Assembly: GCF_036906915.1 (NCBI RefSeq)
Contig: NZ_JBAKHX010000024.1
Location: 32,210 to 96,209, forward strand
DNA from: Phytohabitans sp036906915
Lineage (GTDB): Bacteria > Actinomycetota > Actinomycetes > Mycobacteriales > Micromonosporaceae
Direction of reading: 5' to 3'
DNA length: 64,000 nucleotides
In this document: positions 1-7,909 of the stretch, one piece after another
Layout: every line of letters begins with the position of its first letter
Numbering within the stretch: position 1 is the stretch's first letter
Translations under genes and position numbers: made by a program
Notes under the pieces: generated by a model
Database searches by the model: none
Told to the model about the DNA's origin: nothing
Seen by the model: only the letters and a program-made list of their open reading frames with translations

Positions 1-475
<475 letters not shown>

Positions 476-487
476 AAGGGGTCCACT

Positions 488-2131
488 ATGGAAGTGACTC
501 GGCCTGCGGAAGTCAGTAGGCGGAGCCTGCTACGCGTCACCGCTGTGGGAGCGGGAGCGGCAGTCGCCAGCGGGGTACTGGGTCGGGAACAGGCGCTCGC
601 CTCGTACGGCGTGGTGCCCAGCCTGGCGGGCAAGACGGCGATCGTCATCGGCAGCGGGTTCGGCGGTGCGGTGGCGGCGTACCGGCTCGGTCAGGCCGGT
701 CTCGTCACGACCGTCCTGGAGCGCGGCCGGCGGTGGGACGTCGACGGCTCCGGCAACACGTTCTGCACCGTGACCAACCCGGACTGGCGGTGCGCGTGGT
801 TCAGCGACCGGCCACCGCTCGGCCTCGACACCACCAAGCGCGTCGAACGCCGCGCCGGGCTCATCGCCACCCACGCCGGCGACGGCATCAAGGTGCTCAG
901 CGGCTCCGGTGTGGGCGGTGGGTCGCTCGTCATCGGCGCGTTCCTGCCGCAGCCCCGCCGCGCCGACTGGCTCAAGGTGTACCCGCTGAGCGTCGACTAC
1001 TCCGAGATGGACAGCGTGTACTGGCCGCGCGCCCGGCAGAACCTGCGCGCCGCCACCATCCCGACGGACGTGCAGAACGCGTCGTCGTTCGCCGCCGCAC
1101 GGGCCTGGCTGGGGTACATCGCGGAGTTCGGGCAGAACCCGGTGCAGATACCGTTCGCGGTCGACTGGGACGTGATCCGAGCCGAGCTGGCCGGGCGGGC
1201 CCCCGCCTGCCACACGATCGGCGAAGGGCCGTTCGGCAGCAACTCCGGCGCCAAGAACAGCGTCGACCGCAATTACCTGCGGTGGGCGACCGCCACCGGC
1301 AACGTCAGCGTGCTACCGCTACACGAGGTGACCGAGGTGCGCGAGGTGTCCGGGCAGGACAGGTTCGAGGTGGCGTGCAAGCAGATCGACGAGTACGGCA
1401 CCGTGCTGGCCACCAAGACCCTCGCCTGCGACTATCTCTTCCTGGCCGCCGGCTCAGTAGGCACCACCTCGTTGCTGGTGGCCTCACGACAACGGGGCAA
1501 GCTGCCGCGCCTGACCAACGCGCGGGTCGGCAAGGGCTGGGGCAACAACGGCGACTTCCTCGTCGCGCGCCTCAACCTGCGCAAGAACGTCGGGTCCGCG
1601 CAGGGCGGTCCGGGCAACGTCAAGTTCATCGACGACGCCAACCCGTACGCGACCGCCTCGATGGCGTGGGAGAGCGCGCCCGTCCCGGCGTGGCTCGGGC
1701 AGACTACCGCGCACCTCGTGACGAGCATCGCGTCCGAGCGCGGCGAGATCCGGTACGACGCGGCGACCGGGGCGGGCAAGGTGTACTGGCCGTACGGGGT
1801 GATGGAGACGTCATCGGAGAAGGCCGGGCGCGACCTGGTGACGCGGCTGTGGTGGCGCACGGAGGGCCGGTACGGGTATCTGTTCAACGGCCTGCCCGAC
1901 TACGACCGCGGCACGGGCATGGGGCTGGGATCGGCGAACACCTGGCATCCGCTGGGTGGCATGGTCATGGGCCAGGCCACCGACTTCGCCGGCAAGGTCG
2001 CCGGGTACTCGAACCTGTTCTGCGTGGACGGCTCGGTCCTGCCCGGCTCGGCGGCCCTGGCCAATCCCGCCCTGACCATCACCGCGAACGCCGAACGCTG
2101 CCTCGACGAGTTCGTAGCGTCCCACGCGTGA
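488..2131 (+). CDS. choA: Cholesterol oxidase, class I GMC flavoprotein, Tat-exported
   Basis: 547 residues. Oxidises cholesterol at C3 and isomerises it to cholest-4-en-3-one, using O2 and FAD. The N-terminus has a twin-arginine signal (SRRSLLR at 10-16, then a hydrophobic Ala/Gly stretch ending about 38), so it is probably exported folded. The FAD-binding GSGFGG is at 55-60. The residues matching the known catalytic trio of Streptomyces ChoA (Glu361, His447, Asn485) are present as Glu395 (AWESAPVP), His487 (WHPLGG) and Asn526 (ANPALTIT). The length matches the family (about 545). ATG at 488 is preceded by AAAGGGG at good spacing. Convergent with cyp125, with a strong hairpin between them. 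Confidence 0.9.
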   Translation: MEVTRPAEVSRRSLLRVTAVGAGAAVASGVLGREQALASYGVVPSLAGKTAIVIGSGFGGAVAAYRLGQAGLVTTVLERGRRWDVDGSGNTFCTVTNPDWRCAWFSDRPPLGLDTTKRVERRAGLIATHAGDGIKVLSGSGVGGGSLVIGAFLPQPRRADWLKVYPLSVDYSEMDSVYWPRARQNLRAATIPTDVQNASSFAAARAWLGYIAEFGQNPVQIPFAVDWDVIRAELAGRAPACHTIGEGPFGSNSGAKNSVDRNYLRWATATGNVSVLPLHEVTEVREVSGQDRFEVACKQIDEYGTVLATKTLACDYLFLAAGSVGTTSLLVASRQRGKLPRLTNARVGKGWGNNGDFLVARLNLRKNVGSAQGGPGNVKFIDDANPYATASMAWESAPVPAWLGQTTAHLVTSIASERGEIRYDAATGAGKVYWPYGVMETSSEKAGRDLVTRLWWRTEGRYGYLFNGLPDYDRGTGMGLGSANTWHPLGGMVMGQATDFAGKVAGYSNLFCVDGSVLPGSAALANPALTITANAERCLDEFVASHA

Positions 2132-2133
2132 CT

Positions 2134-2166
2134 CCGCGCGGCCGCGGGCGGGGCGCGGCCGCGCGG
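2134..2166. terminator. 13-bp GC hairpin between convergent choA and cyp125
   Basis: CCGCGCGGCCGCG (2134-2146) is followed by its exact reverse complement (2154-2166) with a 7-nt loop. It starts 3 nt after the cholesterol oxidase stop and ends 8 nt before the cyp125 stop. Position and perfect symmetry suggest a bidirectional terminator; there is no clear U tract. Confidence 0.65.
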
Positions 2167-2174
2167 AACGCGCG

Positions 2175-3404
2175 TTACGCGTACTGGACGCGCAGCTCCT
2201 TGATGCCGTTGAGCCAGCCCGAGCGCAAGCGTTGGGCGCCTTCGAGCCGGCGGATGTCGGGCATCTGGTCGGCGATCGCGTTGAAGATCAGCTCGATCTC
2301 CAGGCGGGCGAGGTTGGCGCCCAGGCAGTAGTGCGCGCCGCTGCCGCCGAACCCCAGGTGCGGGTTGGGGCTGCGGTTGACGTCGAACCGATGCGGCTCC
2401 TCGAACACCTCGTCGTCGAAGTTCGCCGAGCCGTAGAAGATCGCCACCCGTTGCCCGGCCTTGATGTCCTGCCCGCCGAGCTGGGTGTCCCTGGTCGCGG
2501 TGCGCTGGAAGACGTTCACCGGCGTGCCCCACCGGATGATTTCGTCGACCGCCGTCCTGGGGCGGGTCGCCTTGTACAGCTCCCACTGGTCGGGGTGGTC
2601 GAGGAACGCGTTCATCCCGTGCGAGATCGCGTTGCGGGTGGTCTCGTTGCCGGCGACGGCCAGCATCAGCACGAAGAACCCGAACTCGTCCGACGACAGC
2701 TGCCCGCCATCGATCTCAGCATTGACGAGCTTGGTGACGATGTCGTCGCGCGGCTCCTGCTGGCGCTGTTCGGCGAGCTTCATCGCGTACGCGAGCAGCT
2801 CGGTCGCCGCCACCAGCGGGTCGGTGCCGCTGTACTCCGGGTCGTCGTACCCGATCATGTCGTTGGACCAGTCGAAGATCTGCCGCCGGTCCTCCTGCGG
2901 AATGCCGAGCAGCTCGGCGATCGCCTGCAGCGGCAGCTCGCAGGCGATGTCGGTGACGAAGTCGCCGCTGCCTCGCGCGGTGGCCTCGCGCACGATCCGC
3001 TCGGAGCGGTCGGCGAGCGCGGCGCGCAGCGCGTTGATGGCGCGCGGGGTGAAGCCGCGCGAGACGATCGCGCGCAGCTGGGTGTGGTGCGGCGGGTCGA
3101 TGTTGAGCATGACGAACCGCTGCATCTCGATCTGGTCGCGGGTGGTGCCTTCGCGGAAGCGCACGATGGCGGTGTTCTCCCAGGAGGAGTACGTCTCGCT
3201 GTCGCGCGACACCTCCATGACGTCGGCGTGCCGGGTCACCACCCAGTAGCCGTCGTCGTCGAAGCCCGCGCTGCCGTGGCGTTGACTGTTCCACCAGACA
3301 GGGGCGGTGCGCCGCAGCTCGGCGAACTCCTCGTGCGGTATCCGTTGGTGCAGCACGTCGGGGTCGGTGAAGTCGAATCCTGGGGGAATGCGCGGGTCGC
3401 CCAC
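2175..3404 (-). CDS. cyp125: Cytochrome P450 CYP125, steroid C26(27)-monooxygenase
   Basis: 409 residues. CYP125 oxidises the terminal side-chain carbon of cholest-4-en-3-one or cholesterol to the acid that is then CoA-activated. Visible P450 landmarks: I-helix AGNETT (251-256), the EXXR motif EIIR (288-291), and the haem loop GFGGSGAHYC with Cys360. The opening PPGFDFTDP, the QRFVMLNIDPPHHTQLR stretch and SGWLNGIKEL near the end match M. tuberculosis CYP125A1 closely from memory. GTG at 3404 has AGGAG six bases upstream. It runs divergently from fadA5 with two KstR-type boxes in between, as expected for a KstR-controlled side-chain gene. Confidence 0.93.
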   Translation of the reverse strand: MGDPRIPPGFDFTDPDVLHQRIPHEEFAELRRTAPVWWNSQRHGSAGFDDDGYWVVTRHADVMEVSRDSETYSSWENTAIVRFREGTTRDQIEMQRFVMLNIDPPHHTQLRAIVSRGFTPRAINALRAALADRSERIVREATARGSGDFVTDIACELPLQAIAELLGIPQEDRRQIFDWSNDMIGYDDPEYSGTDPLVAATELLAYAMKLAEQRQQEPRDDIVTKLVNAEIDGGQLSSDEFGFFVLMLAVAGNETTRNAISHGMNAFLDHPDQWELYKATRPRTAVDEIIRWGTPVNVFQRTATRDTQLGGQDIKAGQRVAIFYGSANFDDEVFEEPHRFDVNRSPNPHLGFGGSGAHYCLGANLARLEIELIFNAIADQMPDIRRLEGAQRLRSGWLNGIKELRVQYA

Positions 3405-3432
3405 GGCTGCTCCTACAGAAGGAGGTCGCTAC

Positions 3433-3446
3433 AGAAACAGGTTCTA
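3433..3446. promoter_or_regulatory. KstR-type operator, cyp125 side
   Basis: AGAAACAGGTTCTA fits the KstR consensus TNNAACNNGTTNNA except for the first base. It lies 29 nt upstream of the cyp125 GTG and is well placed to block its promoter. Confidence 0.7.
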
Positions 3447-3499
3447 GTCTCATTCAAGCACAGGAAGTCTCGCGCTTGAAGCGGCTGCATGCTAAATAT

Positions 3500-3513
3500 A
3501 AGAACGCGTTCTA
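3500..3513. promoter_or_regulatory. KstR-type operator, fadA5 side
   Basis: AAGAACGCGTTCTA has a perfect AAC-N2-GTT core and a first-base mismatch to the KstR consensus. It ends 17 nt before the preferred fadA5 start. It overlaps an upstream in-frame ATG at 3489, which is one reason to reject that start. Confidence 0.8.
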
Positions 3514-3530
3514 GCATGAGGAGGCGTCGG

Positions 3531-4694
3531 GTGGGCACACCGGTGATCGTCGAGGCGGCGCGGACGCCGATCGGCAAGCGCGCCGGGTGGCTGTCCGGCC
3601 TGCACGCGGCCGAGTTGCTCGGCGCCGCACAGCGCGGCCTGCTGGAGCGCGCCGGCGTCGACCCGGCCGTCGTCGAGCAGGTCATGGGCGGCTGCGTCAC
3701 GCAGGGCGGCGAGCAGTCCAACAACATCACGCGCACCGCGTGGCTGCACGCCGGCCTGCCATACCAGGCCGGTTGCCTGACGCTCGACGCGCAGTGCGGC
3801 TCCGCGCAGCAGGCCGCCCACCTGGTCGCGGGGTTGATCTCCGCCGGCGCGATCGAGGTCGGCGTCGCGTGCGGCGTCGAGTCCATGAGCCGGGTACCGC
3901 TACGCGCGAACCTGGGTGTCGATGCCGGCATGCCACGCCCCGCGTCGTGGGATGTCGACCTGCCCAACCAGTACGTGGCCGCCGAGCGGATCGCCGCGCG
4001 GCGCGGGCTGTCGCGTGAGGACGTCGACGCCTTCGGGGCACGCTCGCAGGTGAACGCCGCCCGCGCCTGGGCGGCCGGGCACTTCGACCGCGAGGTGCTG
4101 GCCGTGCCGGCGCCGGTGCTCGACGCCGACGGCCAGCCGACCGGGGAGACCCGCACTGTCACCCGCGACCAAGGGCTGCGCGAGACCACTGTGGAGGGAC
4201 TGGCTCGGCTCAAGCCGGTCGTCGACGGCGGCCTGCACACGGCCGGTACCTCGTCGCAGATCTCGGACGGCGCCGCCGCCGTGCTGATCGCCGACGCCGA
4301 TCGCGCGCGGGCACTTGGCCTGCGGCCGCGGGCCCGGATCGTCGCGCAGTGCCTGGTCGGCGCGGAGCCCTACTACCACCTCGACGGGCCGGTGGCCGCG
4401 ACCGAACGGGTGCTGGCGCGCGCGGGCATGAAGATCGACGACGTCGACCTGTTCGAGGTGAACGAGGCGTTCGCCGCCGTGGTGCTCTCGTGGCTGGGCG
4501 CGCACCGCCCGGACCCCGACCGGGTCAACGTGAACGGCGGCGCCATCGCGCTCGGCCACCCGGTGGGCAGCACCGGCGCGCGGCTCATCACGACGGCACT
4601 GCACGAACTGGAGCGCACCGACCGGAGCACCGCGCTGGTCACCATGTGCGCCGGCGGCGCGATGTCGACGGCGACCATCATCGAGCGGTTGTGA
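3531..4694 (+). CDS. fadA5: Acetyl-CoA acyltransferase FadA5 (steroid side-chain thiolase)
   Basis: 387 residues. FadA5 catalyses thiolytic cleavage of 3-keto C24 steroid CoA thioesters in side-chain beta-oxidation. The nucleophile Cys89 (QCGSAQQ), His343 (GHPVG) and the second active-site Cys373 (MCAGGAM) are all in place. The protein is near-collinear with mycobacterial FadA5 from residue 1 (MGTPVIVEAARTPIGKR against MGYPVIVEATRSPIGKR), which fixes the start at GTG 3531. That start has AGGAGG six bases upstream; the open frame extends further to 3489. Followed after 11 nt by a small membrane protein gene, so probably the first gene of a KstR-controlled transcript. Confidence 0.92.
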   Translation: MGTPVIVEAARTPIGKRAGWLSGLHAAELLGAAQRGLLERAGVDPAVVEQVMGGCVTQGGEQSNNITRTAWLHAGLPYQAGCLTLDAQCGSAQQAAHLVAGLISAGAIEVGVACGVESMSRVPLRANLGVDAGMPRPASWDVDLPNQYVAAERIAARRGLSREDVDAFGARSQVNAARAWAAGHFDREVLAVPAPVLDADGQPTGETRTVTRDQGLRETTVEGLARLKPVVDGGLHTAGTSSQISDGAAAVLIADADRARALGLRPRARIVAQCLVGAEPYYHLDGPVAATERVLARAGMKIDDVDLFEVNEAFAAVVLSWLGAHRPDPDRVNVNGGAIALGHPVGSTGARLITTALHELERTDRSTALVTMCAGGAMSTATIIERL

Positions 4695-4705
4695 GGAGTA
4701 CGACG

Positions 4706-4891
4706 ATGCGAACGTTCAGGGCGCTGGTGGTCGGGGCGGTGGTGGGCGTGCTGCTCGCGGTGTTCGGCGTGGCCGCGCTCGCGAGCGCGCTCGACCCGTC
4801 GGCCGACGAGGTCTGGCGCCAAGTGTCCTCGGAGGACGCCGAGAGCGGTCAAAGCAGTGACGCGCCACCGGCATTCTACGGCGAGCGCTGA
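4706..4891 (+). CDS. Small single-span membrane protein (DUF2613-like)
   Basis: 61 residues: basic start MRTFR, one hydrophobic segment (about 7-30, rich in Val/Ala/Leu), then an acidic hydrophilic tail ending FYGER. The layout (one span, short tail, terminal Y-G-x-R) resembles the DUF2613 family of actinobacteria, but this is a shape-based guess. ATG at 4706 has GAGGAG upstream. It sits 11 nt after fadA5 and 33 nt before a DUF3068 gene, and the three are probably co-transcribed. A role in handling sterols at the membrane would be inference only. Confidence 0.65.
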   Translation: MRTFRALVVGAVVGVLLAVFGVAALASALDPSADEVWRQVSSEDAESGQSSDAPPAFYGER

Positions 4892-4924
4892 CATACGGCG
4901 AGCGTTGACATAGAGGAGCGGACG

Positions 4925-5956
4925 ATGATGAAGCGGGTCGTGGGCTCGGTGCTTTTCGGCGCCGGGCTGTTCCTGGTGGTGCTCGCGGTGGCGCTCGCCT
5001 TCGTCGTCACGCCGCGGGTGAGCAAGATGCCGCTCGACCTTGAGCCGCCGGACACCGTGCTGAGCGCGCCGAACGCGACGTTCGTGCAGGCGAAGCGGAC
5101 GGGCGACGAGCTCGAGATCGGCGTGCAGCGCGGCGATCTGACCGCCATCAACGGCATCAAGCCGGACGTCGAGGCGGCCGCGAAGCTGACCGGCGACCTC
5201 GCCGACAAGACCGTGGTGTGGACGGTGTACCAGGCCATCAAGCGCTCCGACAACGACGAGCTCATCAACGCGTCGCAGAGCCGGATCGCGATGGACCGCG
5301 AGTCCGGTGCCGCGGTCGACTGGGACGGCCAGTGCTACACCGACGGCGACGGCGAACCGTGCGAACCTGGCAGCATCTCGTACGACGGCCAGCTCTACGC
5401 GTTCCCGTTCGGCACCGAGAAGAAGACGTACGAGTACTTCGACAGCACGCTGAAGCGGCCGCTGCCGATCCAGTACCAGGCCACCGAGAAGGTCGAGGGC
5501 CTGACGGTGTACAAGTTCGTGCAGGAGGTGCCCGAGCAGCGGGCCAACATGGACGCTGAGCTTGTCGACGGCCTGCTGGGCGTGTTCGCGCCGAACGCCA
5601 CCGACGGCGAAATTCGATACCGCACGACCCGCACGCTGTGGGTCGAGCCGGTCACCGGCAGCATCGTCGACTACCAGGACGCGCAGCACCGCGAGCTGGT
5701 CGCCGACACCGGCGAGCGCACGGTCCTCATCGACGCGGTGTTCCGGTACACGCCGGAGACCCGCGGGACCATCGTGGACAAGGCGAGCGACGGCCGGTCG
5801 ATGCTGATGGCCATTGGCCGGTATGTGCCGATCGGGCTGGCGGTGCTGGGGCTGATCCTCATGGTGCTCGGTTACCTCGTGGCCCGCGGTGGCCGGGCGC
5901 CGGCCCGCGAGCCGGTCGCCGAGGCTGCCCCGCGACACGCCAGCAGCCCCGCCTAG
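4925..5956 (+). CDS. DUF3068 (PorA-family) membrane-anchored protein
   Basis: 343 residues. A membrane segment near the N-terminus (about 3-30) and a second near the C-terminus (about 298-320, LMAIGRYVPIGLAVLGLILM) flank a roughly 270-residue outer domain with the DUF3068 look (TRTLWVEPVTGSIVDYQDAQ). The biochemical function of this family is unknown. ATG at 4925 follows GAGGAGCG. It overlaps the convergent ipdF stop by 4 nt. Its position directly behind fadA5 suggests an envelope role linked to sterol use, which is unproven. Confidence 0.75.
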   Translation: MMKRVVGSVLFGAGLFLVVLAVALAFVVTPRVSKMPLDLEPPDTVLSAPNATFVQAKRTGDELEIGVQRGDLTAINGIKPDVEAAAKLTGDLADKTVVWTVYQAIKRSDNDELINASQSRIAMDRESGAAVDWDGQCYTDGDGEPCEPGSISYDGQLYAFPFGTEKKTYEYFDSTLKRPLPIQYQATEKVEGLTVYKFVQEVPEQRANMDAELVDGLLGVFAPNATDGEIRYRTTRTLWVEPVTGSIVDYQDAQHRELVADTGERTVLIDAVFRYTPETRGTIVDKASDGRSMLMAIGRYVPIGLAVLGLILMVLGYLVARGGRAPAREPVAEAAPRHASSPA

Positions 5957-6705
5957 GCGTGCTGGCTGCTGACGGAGATGACCTCGCCGGTGAGGTAGGA
6001 CGCCAGGTCGCTGGCGAGGAAGACCATCACGTTGGCCACCTCCCAGGGCTCGGCTGGCCGCCCGAACGCCTCCCGTGCCGCCAGCTGCGCCAGCAGTTCG
6101 TCGCTGGTCACCTTGGCCAGAAACGGGTGCATCGCGAGGCTGGGCGCGACCGCGTTGACCCGGATGCCATGCGCCGCGACGTCGAGCGCGGCGCACCGGG
6201 TGAACGCCATCACGCCCGCCTTGGCGGCCGCGTAGTGCGCCTGGCCAGCCTGCGCCCGCCAGCCAAGCACCGAGGCGTTGTTGACGACCGCTCCCCCACC
6301 GCCCTGCGCGACCATCTGGCGCAGCGCGGCCCGGGTGCACCGGAACGTGCCGGTGAGGGTCACGTCGAGCACCCGCGCCCACTCCTCGTCGGCCATCTCC
6401 ACGACCGAGCGGGTGCCGCCCAGGCCGGCATTGTTGATCATCACGTCGAGGCGTCCACAGTGGTGGACCGTGGCGTCGACCAGCCGTTGCACGGCCGCCT
6501 CGTCGGTGACGTCGCACGGCACGGCGAAGACCCGGTCGCCGTGCGCCTCCGCGAGCCGGTCACGGGTCTCGCCGAGGCGACGCTCGTGGTGGTCGCTGAC
6601 CACCACGCGGGCGCCCTCCTCCAGGCACCGCCGCGCCGCCGCCGCCCCGATGCCGGTGCCTGCCGCGGCGGTCACCACCACGACCTTGTCCCGCAGAAGG
6701 CTCAT
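5953..6705 (-). CDS. ipdF: IpdF-like short-chain dehydrogenase of steroid ring C/D degradation
   Basis: 250 residues, SDR fold. The NAD(P) motif TAAAGTGIG is at about 11-19, NNAG at about 90, and the catalytic Ser/Tyr/Lys are in NNASVLGWRAQ and YAAAK. The segments VVVVTAAAGTGIG and SDHHERRLGET and the ending LTGEVISVS match M. tuberculosis Rv3559c (IpdF), reported to act on the 5-hydroxy group of the HIP-CoA-derived indane intermediate. The ATG overlaps the fadE30 stop (ATGA), indicating translational coupling, the same order as Rv3560c-Rv3559c. Confidence 0.87.
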   Translation of the reverse strand: MSLLRDKVVVVTAAAGTGIGAAAARRCLEEGARVVVSDHHERRLGETRDRLAEAHGDRVFAVPCDVTDEAAVQRLVDATVHHCGRLDVMINNAGLGGTRSVVEMADEEWARVLDVTLTGTFRCTRAALRQMVAQGGGGAVVNNASVLGWRAQAGQAHYAAAKAGVMAFTRCAALDVAAHGIRVNAVAPSLAMHPFLAKVTSDELLAQLAAREAFGRPAEPWEVANVMVFLASDLASYLTGEVISVSSQHA

Positions 6706-7844
6706 CGGGGCAGCCCCAGTACCCGGGTGGCGATGATGTTTCGCTGTATCTCGTCGGAGCCACCGTAGATGGTGTCGGCGCGGCTGAAGAGAAAGAGGCG
6801 TTGCCACCGGTCGAGCTCGTCCGGACCGCCGCGCGCCAGGGTGCCGTCGGCGCCCAGCACGTCCATCGCCAGCTCGCCGAGGGCGCGGTGCCAGCCCGAC
6901 CACAACAGCTTCACCACCGACGCGTCCTGGCTGGACGGTGCGCCGTCGATCGTGCGCAGCGTGTGGCTGCGCAACGCCGACAGGCCGACCCAGGCGCGCG
7001 CGATCCGCTCGCGGATGGCCGGGTCGCGCGCCGCCCCGGTCTCCCGGGCCAGGGCAATCACGCCGTCGAGCTCGCGCCGGAACCCGATCTGCTGCCCGAT
7101 CGTCGAGGCGCCGCGCTCGAAGGCGAGGGTGCCCATCGCCACCCGCCACCCCTGGCCCACCTCGCCGACCACCATGTCGCGGGCGGTGCGCGCGCCGTCG
7201 AAGAAGACCTCGTTGAACTCGCAGTCACCGGTCAGCTGCCGGATCGGGCGCACGGTGACGCCCGGCTGGCGCATCGGCACGAGCAGATAGGACAGTCCGG
7301 TGTGGCGGGACCCGCCCTCGGGCGGCGGCCCCGTGCGGGCCAGCACGAAGCACCAGTCGGCAACGTGGGCCAGCGACGTCCAGATCTTCTGCCCGTCCAG
7401 CACCCACTCGTCACCGTCGAGGCGGGCACGGGTCGACACCGCCGCCAGATCGGAGCCGGCGCCCGGCTCGGAGTACCCCTGGCACCACAGCTCCTCGACG
7501 GCGGCGATCCTCGGCAGGAAGCGGCGTCGCTGCTCCGGTGTGCCGAACGCGATCAGCGTCGGACCGACCAGGGTCTCCCCGATGTGGTCCACGCGTGCCG
7601 GCGCGTCCGCGCGGGCGTACTCCTCATGGAACGCCACCTGCGCGGCGAGCGGCACGCCGCGACCGCCGTGCCCCGGCGGCCAGGCCAGGCAGGTCCATCC
7701 GGCGGCGGCCAGCCGCCGGCACCACGCGAGCCGTTCCGGAAACGCCTCGTGCTCCCGCCCCGGCCCGCCTGCGCCGCGCAGCGCGGGGTCGAGGTTGGCA
7801 GCCAGCCACTCCCGCACCTCGCGCCGGAAGCCTTGCATGTCCAC
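6702..7844 (-). CDS. fadE30: Acyl-CoA dehydrogenase FadE30
   Basis: 380 residues, full acyl-CoA dehydrogenase fold: YSEPGAGSDLA and the flavin-contact stretch WVLDGQKIWTS in the middle, and YGGSDEIQRNI near the C-terminus. Placement next to ipdF and divergent from fadD3 is the mycobacterial KstR2-regulon arrangement, where FadE30 oxidises a HIP-CoA derivative. I prefer GTG 7844, with GGGAGG eight bases upstream, over ATG 7838 or the longer open frame to 7916, because the latter would run through the KstR2 box. It ends in an ATGA overlap with ipdF. Confidence 0.86.
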   Translation of the reverse strand: MDMQGFRREVREWLAANLDPALRGAGGPGREHEAFPERLAWCRRLAAAGWTCLAWPPGHGGRGVPLAAQVAFHEEYARADAPARVDHIGETLVGPTLIAFGTPEQRRRFLPRIAAVEELWCQGYSEPGAGSDLAAVSTRARLDGDEWVLDGQKIWTSLAHVADWCFVLARTGPPPEGGSRHTGLSYLLVPMRQPGVTVRPIRQLTGDCEFNEVFFDGARTARDMVVGEVGQGWRVAMGTLAFERGASTIGQQIGFRRELDGVIALARETGAARDPAIRERIARAWVGLSALRSHTLRTIDGAPSSQDASVVKLLWSGWHRALGELAMDVLGADGTLARGGPDELDRWQRLFLFSRADTIYGGSDEIQRNIIATRVLGLPR

Positions 7845-7880
7845 TGGCGCCACCTCCCGCACCGCGCGTAGGCTCACCCT

Positions 7881-7894
7881 ACCAAGCACTTGCT
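7881..7894. promoter_or_regulatory. KstR2-type operator
   Basis: ACCAAGCACTTGCT is an exact fit to the KstR2 motif AnCAAGnnCTTGnT. It is 37 nt from the fadE30 start and 15 nt from the fadD3 start, in the short divergent gap, so a single site can silence both transcripts. The expected effector is HIP-CoA, the product of FadD3. Confidence 0.9.
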
Positions 7895-7909
7895 TTGTAG
7901 GGAGGGTGC

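Noticed and set aside
3489..3530. Earlier ATG start for fadA5
   Set aside because: It overlaps the KstR box, has no ribosome site, and adds an Arg-rich leader absent from FadA5 homologues.
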